This document shows, one piece after another, positions 1 through 8,621 of a stretch of DNA of 8,621 nt (the stretch's first letter is position 1; every line of letters begins with the position of its first letter). The notes under the pieces were generated by a model. It searched no databases. It was not told where the DNA came from and saw only the letters and a program-made list of their open reading frames with translations. The translations under genes and the position numbers were made by a program. Where the stretch lies: positions 1 to 8,621 of the forward strand of contig JBDIAP010000155.1 of the NCBI GenBank assembly GCA_039812485.1. The letters run 5' to 3'. This DNA is from Kineosphaera sp039812485 (lineage in GTDB: Bacteria; Actinomycetota; Actinomycetes; Actinomycetales; Dermatophilaceae).

Positions 1-104
1 CAATAATAGACGTCTTCACTCGGCGATCGGTCACGTCACACCAGTGCAGGCCGAGCAAGCCCACTACGCTGCCCCCCACCCCGAAGGGCAGCCAGCATAG
101 GGGC

Positions 105-415
105 GGCAGAGAACCCGTGCCGATTCAGGCCGGGCTCACCGGCGTGCACCGCCTCCCCGCGGGACAGCGCTTCTCCGACGACTTCCACACCTTCGCCATG
201 GCCTGACTCCCGCGGGCCTCGAGTTCTCGGTCGACGGCACCGTCTATCACCGTGTCAGCCGGTCAGCGATCGGCGAGGGCAACGAGTGGGTCTTCGACAA
301 GCCCATGCACGTCGTGCTCAACCTCGCGGTCGGCGGCAGTTGGCCGGGCACCCCGACGTCGACCACGACCTTTCCCGCGCAGATGCTCGTCGACTACGTC
401 GCGATCTACCGCTGA
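105..415 (+). pseudogene. Remnant of a family 16 glycoside hydrolase (C-terminal part, frameshifted)
   Basis: Two adjacent frames together give the C-terminal beta-strands of a GH16 (laminarinase/beta-glucanase type) jelly-roll domain. The first frame reads GREPVP...LPAGQRFSDDFHTFAMA and stops at the TGA 204-206. The second frame continues with TPAGLEFSVDGTVYHR, then WVFDKPMHVVLNLAVGGSWPG and MLVDYVAIYR, ending at the TGA 413-415. Adding one G near 205 turns the stop into Trp and joins the halves as FHTFAMAWTPAGLEF, the usual GH16 pattern. The N-terminal half, including the ExDxxE catalytic strand, is not visible. Positions 1-104 are open in the first frame but do not resemble GH16, so the gene also seems cut at its 5' side. 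The family normally acts on secreted beta-glucans; this copy cannot be functional as read. A sequencing error could explain the frameshift but not the missing catalytic half, unless that lies beyond the window after a rearrangement. Confidence 0.8.
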
Positions 416-434
416 GATCTAACGCCGAGGGGTA

Positions 435-465
435 GGTCGACGCGCGCGCCGGCGCGGGCCCGACC
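435..465. terminator. Possible bidirectional terminator hairpin between convergent genes
   Basis: GGTCG at 435-439 pairs with CGACC at 461-465. Between them lies the self-complementary stretch CGCGCCGGCGCG (445-456), which can form an inner stem. It sits in the 59-bp gap between the 3' end of the GH16 remnant and the 3' end of mfd, the expected place for a shared terminator. There is no T-tract and the stem is interrupted, so this is a positional guess supported only by complementarity. Confidence 0.3.
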
Positions 466-474
466 GGCACCGCC

Positions 475-4155
<3,681 letters not shown>

Positions 4156-4194
4156 GAGAGGCAGGGTCTTCCGACGAGGTGGGCGATTGCGACC

Positions 4195-4217
4195 AGCCTA
4201 GGACCCGGCACCGACAA
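4195..4217 (-). promoter_or_regulatory. RecA-NDp-type (PafBC-dependent) DNA-damage promoter of mfd
   Basis: Read on the minus strand, TTGTCGGTG (4217-4209) is followed by exactly 8 bases and then TAGGCT (4200-4195). This is a full match to the published actinobacterial RecA-NDp consensus TTGTCRGTG-N8-TANNNT, the promoter class activated by the WYL-domain regulator PafBC after DNA damage, independently of LexA. The -10 box ends 39 bp before the mfd ATG, giving a predicted leader of roughly 30 nt. A neighbouring GAAC half-site does not have its GTTC partner, so no LexA box is present. The match is seen directly; regulation by PafBC is inferred. Confidence 0.8.
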
Positions 4218-4317
4218 GGTTCCGACGCCGGCGGGCCGGCGCCCTCGCCGAGGTCGGATCCGCGACCGGGCGGCCCTGAGCCCCACTGACATCGGCGCTC
4301 CACCCACATGAACAGGT

Positions 4318-4338
4318 GGCATTGATACCGTCGATGCC
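4318..4338. promoter_or_regulatory. Imperfect inverted repeat, candidate operator
   Basis: GGCATTGA (4318-4325) and TCGATGCC (4331-4338) are inverted copies with one mismatch and a 5-bp spacer. The size suits a dimeric repressor. It overlaps the extended -10 candidate TG-A-TACCGT (4323-4331) pointing to the downstream operon, so a bound protein could block initiation. No regulator gene is visible in the window, so the assignment stays tentative. Confidence 0.35.
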
Positions 4339-4360
4339 CTGGCCAGCTGCTCGGCAGCCG

Positions 4361-4388
4361 TTGGGGATCTATTGGGATCTATTGGGGG
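4361..4388 (+). repeat. Tandem 10-bp direct repeat upstream of the operon
   Basis: The unit GGGATCTATT occurs twice head to tail (4364-4373 and 4374-4383). It is preceded by TTG and followed by a partial third copy, GGGGG. It lies 79-103 bp before the first start codon of the operon, in a stretch less GC-rich than its neighbourhood. The 10-bp period places both copies on the same face of the helix, which would suit side-by-side binding of an activator. Function is inferred from position only. Confidence 0.5.
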
Positions 4389-4424
4389 TATGGCCACGCG
4401 CGTGACGGACGTGGGCGTGTCCTG

Positions 4425-4447
4425 CCCCTCTGTCGCGCGCCGAGGGG
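4425..4447 (+). promoter_or_regulatory. Short hairpin in the operon leader
   Basis: CCCCTC (4425-4430) can pair with GAGGGG (4442-4447) around an 11-base loop. In the transcript it would end 6 nt before the GGGGG ribosome binding site at 4454-4458. The CCCC arm could alternatively pair with that GGGGG, so the leader might switch between exposing and hiding the ribosome site. This is speculative and such pairings are common in GC-rich DNA. Confidence 0.25.
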
Positions 4448-4466
4448 ATAGACGGGGGTAGCAGGC

Positions 4467-6377
4467 ATGTCACTCGGCATGGCTTCGGAGGTCGCGTCAC
4501 AGCAGGCGCGGCCCACAGCGCCGAGGCGCGCGGTGGTCGCAGACGCGGAGACGCCGGCGACGAAGGCATCGGCGGACACGGCATCGTCCGGGAAGGCATC
4601 GGCGAGGGCATCGCTCGACCTGCCGGCAGCTCCCGCCGATCCCCGCGCCGCGTCTCGGCTCGACCTGCGCCGGCTGACGTGGCTCCCCTCGGGTGCGGCC
4701 ACCGCCCGGCGCTGGCTCTCGGCCCGCGTCGACGAGCCGGTAGGCCGTGTGGCCCGCGGCGCGGTCGTCGTCGCCCCCTCCTTCGATCGCGAGGCGGTCG
4801 TCTCCTTCCGCACGACGCGGGCGCTCGCCGACCGGGCTCGCTGCGCCGGGTTCGTCGCGCTCACCTTCAGCTGGTCCGGAGACGGCGACTCCGGCGCGCT
4901 GCCGCCGGCGGCCGACCCGGCCCGGGCGTGGGTCGAGGACCTCGAGGCCGTCGTGGCCCACGCGCGCCTCCTCGTCGGCGCGGACGCGCCCGTGCACATC
5001 GTGGGCCTGCGGCTCGGCGCGTCGGTGCTGGCCGCCCTCCCCCACTCCGGTCCCGGCCGGCGCATCTATTGGGAGCCCGTGTCGGGCGCGGCGTTCCTGC
5101 GCAATCACGCGCTGATCCGCCGCTCGTCGGTGCCGGTGCCCGTGCAGGTGCCCGGCGTCGAGCTCGACGGCGCCATGCTCACGACCGACCAGGCCGCCGG
5201 GCTCAAGGGCCTTCAGGCTCCCGCCCGGTCTGCGGTGGGCCCGGACGACCTGCTCCGCAAGGAAGCCGACCCCCGGGCCGGGATGCGCCTGGCCCTCGGC
5301 GCGCCCTACTTCGCCCAGGTGCCGCTCGCTGCGATCGAGGAGATCGTCGCCGAGCTGCCGACCGGCGAGCCCGCGCCGCTGCCCGCCTGGGAGCCGACCA
5401 CGACCGTCACGATGACCAGCACGGATGCCGTCGGGCGGCGCGTCGAGATCACCGAGTCGATGTGCGAGGTCGGCCCGGGACGACTCCCCGCGATCCGCAC
5501 ACAGTCCTGTGCCGCTCCGGGACGTGCCGCGGTCCTCTTCACCGCCATGGGCGCCGAGGTCAAGGCAGGCCCGGGCAGCTTCTGGACGCGGGCCGCGCGC
5601 GACCTGGCGGCGCAGGGAGTCGTGTCGCTGCGCGCCGACCGCGGCGGCATCGGCGACGACGCCGACCCGGACCTCGCGCCCGAGCCTCGGCCCTACACGC
5701 GGCAGGCGGTCGACGATGTCGCCGAGGCCGCCGCCGCCCTGACCGACACCGGCCTGCCCATCATCGGCGTGGGCGTGTGCGCCGGCGCGTGGGCGTTGCT
5801 CGGTGCCACCGGCGGCACACGCGACGCGCCGCTGCGCGAGGTGCTCGGCGTCAACGTCGTGCACTGGCATCCCGACCCGGCGGTCTACACCGAGGCGTTC
5901 TACGCGCACTACCACGGGCAGGAGTCCGTGCAGCGCGCCGAGCGGGAGGACGACGCCGACGAGGTCCCCGAGCCGGCGACGCTGCGCGAGCGCTTCGCGG
6001 CGCTCCGCTCGGCGGCCCAGACCGAGCTGGCGATCCGCTGTCCGCGGCTGCGGTCGGCCCTGCGCCACGACGTGCCGCTCGACCTCGCCGAGCCGCTGCT
6101 GCGGCAGGTGCCGAGGCGGGTCGGGCTGACGCTGCTCTACGGCACCCACGACCACCGCATCTTCGTCGGCAAGGGCGGCCGGCGCTCGCTGACCCGGGCC
6201 CGGCGCCGCGGCCTGCACGTCCGCGTCGTCAACGACGCCCGGGTCGACCACAGCCTCTTCGCGCAGGCCGGCCAGGCCGCCACGATCGACCTGCTCCGGC
6301 AGCGCGTCGACGCGGTCGGTGGCACGTCGAGCCTCGACGTGGCCGGCGTCGCGGCCGGCTCGGAGCCGACCGCATGA
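4467..6377 (+). CDS. Tandem alpha/beta-hydrolase with altered nucleophiles (first gene of the operon)
   Basis: This 636-residue protein begins with a disordered Ala/Ser/Thr-rich stretch (1-60) and then carries two alpha/beta-hydrolase domains. Domain 1 (about 65-300) has RGAVVVAPSFDREA, the strand/loop FSWSGDGDSG (134-143) and the elbow VGLRLGAS (179-186), with Arg182 where the nucleophile Ser normally sits. Domain 2 (about 340-615) has LRADRGGIGDD (388-398), the elbow GVCAG (436-440) with Cys438, a likely acid Asp562 in YGTHD, and His595 in VDHSLF. Domain 2 may therefore act through a Cys-Asp-His triad, for example as a thioesterase or acyltransferase, while domain 1 looks non-hydrolytic. 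GLRLGA elbows are, from memory, also found in exosortase-A-associated hydrolases. There is no signal peptide or membrane segment, so it is probably cytoplasmic. The start has GGGGG 8 nt upstream; Met5 (4479) is an alternative. Its stop overlaps the next start by 4 bp. Confidence 0.85.
   Translation: MSLGMASEVASQQARPTAPRRAVVADAETPATKASADTASSGKASARASLDLPAAPADPRAASRLDLRRLTWLPSGAATARRWLSARVDEPVGRVARGAVVVAPSFDREAVVSFRTTRALADRARCAGFVALTFSWSGDGDSGALPPAADPARAWVEDLEAVVAHARLLVGADAPVHIVGLRLGASVLAALPHSGPGRRIYWEPVSGAAFLRNHALIRRSSVPVPVQVPGVELDGAMLTTDQAAGLKGLQAPARSAVGPDDLLRKEADPRAGMRLALGAPYFAQVPLAAIEEIVAELPTGEPAPLPAWEPTTTVTMTSTDAVGRRVEITESMCEVGPGRLPAIRTQSCAAPGRAAVLFTAMGAEVKAGPGSFWTRAARDLAAQGVVSLRADRGGIGDDADPDLAPEPRPYTRQAVDDVAEAAAALTDTGLPIIGVGVCAGAWALLGATGGTRDAPLREVLGVNVVHWHPDPAVYTEAFYAHYHGQESVQRAEREDDADEVPEPATLRERFAALRSAAQTELAIRCPRLRSALRHDVPLDLAEPLLRQVPRRVGLTLLYGTHDHRIFVGKGGRRSLTRARRRGLHVRVVNDARVDHSLFAQAGQAATIDLLRQRVDAVGGTSSLDVAGVAAGSEPTA
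4562..4613 (+). repeat. Micro-repeats coding for the disordered N-terminus of the hydrolase
   Basis: GAAGGCATCGGCG occurs exactly at 4562-4574 and 4592-4604. The core GGCATCG recurs four times, at 4565, 4580, 4595 and 4607 (steps of 15, 15 and 12 bp, all in frame). The translated stretch reads TKASADTASSGKASARAS. The in-frame period suggests slippage expansion within a flexible leader before the first folded domain. Confidence 0.6.
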
Positions 6378-7642
6378 GCACCCACCTCGCTGACGCCACG
6401 GACGCACTCAATCCTGATCCCCCGGGCCGCCGGCCGAGCCGACACTGCCTGGGCCACACGGACCCGGCGGTCGTCCCGGCCCTCGACGCCTTCGTCGAGG
6501 CGTTCGGCGCCGGTGAGTCGATCCTCGTGCGCCCCCAGGCGGCCTACGACGGGCTCGAGCGCGTCGCCGCCCAGGTCGCGGCGCTGGCTCCCGGGCCGCT
6601 GCACGTCACCGACCTCCAGGCCGCCGTCGCGACCGTTCCGGGCGGCCAAACGCCTTGGGACCAGCCGCTGTTCGCCTACCACACGTCAGGGTCGACGGGG
6701 TCGCCGAAATGCGTCATCTACCGCCGCGAGCAGGTGCTCTCGCACGCACGCGCGGTCCGGGAGGTGCTCGCGCTCGGCGACGAGTACGCCTACGCCGCGC
6801 TGCCGCCGATGCGGTTCGCCTACGGGCTGAGCATCGTCACCAGCCACCTGCTCGCCGAGGTGCCGGTGACGTTCACGGGCACCGAGTGGGGCCTACCCGG
6901 GCTGACGCAGATCGCCGCCGACGACGATCGTCCCGTGGCTCTCTACGCCCTGCCGCAGCACACTCCGCTGCTCCTGGCCAGCTCACTGGGCAACGAGCGG
7001 CTCGAGCGTCTCTTCATCGCCGGAGGCCGCCTGTCGGGCGCGTCGGCCGCGGCCCTGGCGCGGCGCTTCCCCGCGATGCGCCTGACGAACATGTATGGCC
7101 AGGCCGAGATGGGCCCGCGCCTGGCGACGTGGGAGGGCCGGCCGCAGGACTTCAGCGAGGGCACCATCGGGCGCCCCATCCCCGGGGTCACGATCACGGT
7201 CAGCGAGGCGGGCGAGTTCTTCGCCTCCAGCGAGCACGCGATGTCGGCGTGCCTGCGGCCTCCGTACGAGGTCGTCGAGGAGTTCGCCGGGCGGCGCGAG
7301 CCGGTGCGCACCGGTGACCTCGGCTCCCAGCTGCCGTGCGGAGCACTCCAGCACGACGGCCGGGCCGACCACATCGTCAACGTCGCCGGCACAAAGGTCG
7401 ATGTGCGTCGGCTGGTGTCGATAGTGCAAGAAGTGGCCCACCCGCTGCTCGTCAACGTCGGCAGTCGCCCGACCCGCACGGGCGGCGACGTCGTGCCCGT
7501 CGTCGAGATGGTGCCCGACGGGCCCGCCCCGCGCAGCACCGCGCCGATCCGGCGGGCGCTGCATGGCGAGTTCGGGAGCCTGGCCGCCCTGTTCGACCTG
7601 AGGTATGTAGACCGCCTGACTCTGAAGGAGAGTGGCAAGTGA
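6374..7642 (+). CDS. Compact AMP-forming acyl ligase (ANL superfamily)
   Basis: This enzyme should activate a carboxylic acid with ATP to an acyl-adenylate and pass it to a thiol (CoA or a carrier protein) or an amine. Motifs in its 422 residues: the phosphate-binding loop HTSGSTGSPK (103-112), YGQAEMG (241-247), RTGDLG (312-317), the hinge region GRADHIVNVAGTKVD (329-343), and LTLKESGK (415-422). All core motifs are present. It is short for the superfamily: the phosphate loop is at residue 103, where full-size members have it at about 150-190, so most of the N-terminal subdomain is missing. The chain ends exactly at the Lys equivalent to the catalytic lysine of the usual SGK/NGK motif. The substrate cannot be deduced. 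The ATG overlaps the upstream stop (ATGA) and has GGAG 8 nt before it, so it is translationally coupled to the hydrolase; its own stop overlaps the next start. Confidence 0.88.
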   Translation: MSTHLADATDALNPDPPGRRPSRHCLGHTDPAVVPALDAFVEAFGAGESILVRPQAAYDGLERVAAQVAALAPGPLHVTDLQAAVATVPGGQTPWDQPLFAYHTSGSTGSPKCVIYRREQVLSHARAVREVLALGDEYAYAALPPMRFAYGLSIVTSHLLAEVPVTFTGTEWGLPGLTQIAADDDRPVALYALPQHTPLLLASSLGNERLERLFIAGGRLSGASAAALARRFPAMRLTNMYGQAEMGPRLATWEGRPQDFSEGTIGRPIPGVTITVSEAGEFFASSEHAMSACLRPPYEVVEEFAGRREPVRTGDLGSQLPCGALQHDGRADHIVNVAGTKVDVRRLVSIVQEVAHPLLVNVGSRPTRTGGDVVPVVEMVPDGPAPRSTAPIRRALHGEFGSLAALFDLRYVDRLTLKESGK

Positions 7643-8571
7643 GCACCGTGCAAGACCGCTGCGAGTGGATCACCGAGCAGGTGCACCGGCTCGGCCGACG
7701 GGGGGCCGTCGTGCAGCTCTCCGGGGGCATCGACTCCTCCGTCGTCGTGCACCTGTGCGCCCAGGCCCTCGGCACCGACAACGTCGTGGCGCTCTACCTG
7801 CCCGACACCTCCACGGGCACCGAGACCAGGGACTATGTCGAGGCGGCCGCCGCGAGCGCGGGCGTGCGCCTCGTCGAGCGCTCGATCGCCGCGACGATCG
7901 AGGCCCAGCAGCCCGCGGAGCAGATCACGGCGATCATCCGCAGGTACGAGCCCGAGTACGACCCGGCGACGCACGCCTACGCGGTCAACGCCGCGACGAA
8001 CGTCGCCCGCCGGCTCGGCGCGCTCGTCTACGAGGTCGTCATCGGGCCGCGGCACGGCTCGCCGGAGAAGACGCTGCGCCTGTCGGTCGAGGACCTGCGG
8101 GCGATCATCGCCTACCAGAACCGCAAGCAGCGCACCCGCATGCTCTTCGCCTACGCCGAGGCCGAGGCCCTCGGCTACGCGGTGGTCGGGGCGAGCAACG
8201 GCGACGAACTCGACACGGGCTTCGTCGTCAAGTACGGCGACGACGCCGCCGACATCTGCGCGATCGGCGACCTGAGCAAGCCGGAGGTCTACGAGTTCGC
8301 CCGTGAGCTGGGCGTGCCGCAGCAGATCATCGAGCGCACGCCGACGACCGACACCTACGCCCTGGCCCAGTCCCAGGAGGACTACTACTACGCGCTGCCC
8401 GCCGACGTGCTGCGCCGGCTCGTCGGCGACGGCGAGAGCGCACCGAGCGAAGACGTCGTCGAGGAGGTCCTGCCGCAGTGCCCCGGGTGGAACGCCCGCG
8501 CCCTGCGCCAGGCGGCGACCGGCCTGGCCGCCTCGCTGCGCCACCAGCGCACGCGGAGCCTGCGCCCATGA
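7639..8571 (+). CDS. NAD synthase (NadE)-like PP-loop ATP pyrophosphatase
   Basis: This 310-residue protein belongs to the NAD synthase group of adenine-nucleotide alpha hydrolases, which adenylate a carboxylate and form an amide with ammonia. It shows the PP-loop SGGIDSS (28-34), NRKQRTRM (161-168, matching the NxKxRxRM helix), VVGASNGDELDTGFVVKYGDD (182-202, acidic E190 kept), IGDLSKPEV (209-217) and PTTDTY (235-240). Where typical NadE reads QxDExxLG, this protein has QSQEDYYYALPADVL (244-258). About 40 extra residues lie between the first core strands and the NRKQRTRM helix. There is no glutaminase domain, so ammonia must come free or from a partner. The location suggests a dedicated biosynthetic amide-former rather than the housekeeping enzyme, though NAD synthesis is not excluded. 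The GTG start at 7639 is chosen because it overlaps the ligase stop (GTGA) and has AAGGAG 8 nt upstream; the stop overlaps the next ATG. Confidence 0.85.
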   Translation: MSTVQDRCEWITEQVHRLGRRGAVVQLSGGIDSSVVVHLCAQALGTDNVVALYLPDTSTGTETRDYVEAAAASAGVRLVERSIAATIEAQQPAEQITAIIRRYEPEYDPATHAYAVNAATNVARRLGALVYEVVIGPRHGSPEKTLRLSVEDLRAIIAYQNRKQRTRMLFAYAEAEALGYAVVGASNGDELDTGFVVKYGDDAADICAIGDLSKPEVYEFARELGVPQQIIERTPTTDTYALAQSQEDYYYALPADVLRRLVGDGESAPSEDVVEEVLPQCPGWNARALRQAATGLAASLRHQRTRSLRP

Positions 8572-8621
8572 CGACCTCGACCGCCGACAGCACCGCGACC
8601 ACCGACGGCACCGCGACCACC
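8568..8621 (+). CDS. Start of a Thr/Ala-rich protein, cut by the window edge
   Basis: An ATG at 8568 overlaps the stop of the NadE-like gene (ATGA) and has GGAG 9 nt upstream, the same arrangement as the earlier junctions, so a fourth operon gene is very likely. Only 18 codons are visible: MTTSTADSTATTDGTATT. This is a low-complexity leader similar in style to the Ala/Ser-rich N-terminus of the first operon gene. The function cannot be judged from this fragment. Confidence 0.75.
   Translation, partial: MTTSTADSTATTDGTATT
8590..8621 (+). repeat. 18-bp period repeat in the last, partial gene
   Basis: GCACCGCGACCACC appears at 8590-8603 and again at 8608-8621, an 18-bp (6-codon) step that encodes DSTATT followed by DGTATT. 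The array may continue beyond the window edge. Confidence 0.55.

Larger units (their letters stand above)
4156..4466. other. Divergent intergenic region between mfd and the biosynthetic operon
   Basis: This 311-bp spacer has no convincing gene. The mfd side holds the damage-type promoter at 4195-4217. Further in, CGCCGG (4226-4231) and CCGGCG (4236-4241) form a short hairpin of unknown meaning. The operon side holds the inverted repeat 4318-4338, the tandem repeat 4361-4388, a perfect palindrome CACGCGCGTG (4395-4404), the leader hairpin 4425-4447 and a GGGGG ribosome binding site (4454-4458). For the operon the best -10 candidate is the extended form TG-A-TACCGT (4323-4331), without a clear -35 box. 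The area around 4361-4390 is visibly richer in A/T than its surroundings. Confidence 0.7.

Noticed and set aside
1..104. Open frame at the left edge as a real gene or the GH16 N-terminus
   Set aside because: It reads openly into the GH16 remnant but its residues do not match GH16 strands and show no known motif; too short to assign.
4211..4224. Possible LexA (SOS) box near the mfd promoter
   Set aside because: Only a GAAC half-site is present on the minus strand; the GTTC partner at the required 4-base spacing is absent.
4226..4241. CGCCGG/CCGGCG hairpin as a terminator
   Set aside because: It lies upstream of the mfd promoter and of the operon's likely promoter, so no known transcript here would end at it; no T-tract follows.
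4497..6407. Long open frame on the minus strand opposite the hydrolase
   Set aside because: Its translation is Arg/Gly-rich with no family motifs, while the + strand frame has clear hydrolase motifs, a ribosome site and coupled downstream genes.
7336..7638. Upstream extension of the NadE-like frame
   Set aside because: The same frame is open back to 7336, but that part is an Arg/Pro-rich shadow of the ligase; the GTG at 7639 has a good ribosome site and is followed at once by NadE-like sequence.

Overview
This is a high-GC window (strong G/C bias at third codon positions) from an actinobacterium. The Mfd protein and an actinobacterial-type DNA-damage promoter upstream of it support that; the Mfd sequence looks most like Micrococcales (Intrasporangiaceae-like), but that finer placement is recall, not a computed result.

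Layout. Positions 1-415 hold the broken 3' end of a family 16 glycoside hydrolase gene on the + strand; one missing base near 204-206 splits its reading frame. A short gap with a possible bidirectional hairpin follows. Positions 475-4155 on the minus strand encode a complete Mfd, the transcription-repair coupling factor. Its start lies just downstream of a perfect match to the RecA-NDp/PafBC promoter consensus (4195-4217, minus strand), which suggests DNA-damage induction independent of LexA. The 311-bp divergent spacer 4156-4466 also carries an imperfect inverted repeat, a tandem repeat, a short palindrome and a leader hairpin on the side facing the next operon.

From 4467 to the right edge runs a tightly coupled + strand operon of at least four genes. 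Each junction is a 4-bp stop/start overlap (ATGA, GTGA, ATGA), with a purine-rich ribosome binding site 8-9 nt before every start. The genes encode: (i) a 636-residue tandem alpha/beta-hydrolase in which the first nucleophile elbow has Arg and the second has Cys instead of Ser; (ii) a compact 422-residue AMP-forming acyl ligase whose last residue is the predicted catalytic lysine; (iii) a 310-residue NAD-synthase-like PP-loop enzyme with a diverged C-terminal active-site segment; (iv) the start of a Thr/Ala-rich protein that leaves the window.

Together the operon looks like an uncharacterised carboxylate-activation and amide-forming pathway. An acid would be adenylated by the ligase, possibly handed to a thiol or through the Cys-type hydrolase domain, and an amide formed by the NadE-like enzyme. 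The ligase plus paired hydrolases recall the accessory enzymes of proteobacterial exosortase/exopolysaccharide loci. The substrate and product cannot be read from this window, and the operon continues beyond it.
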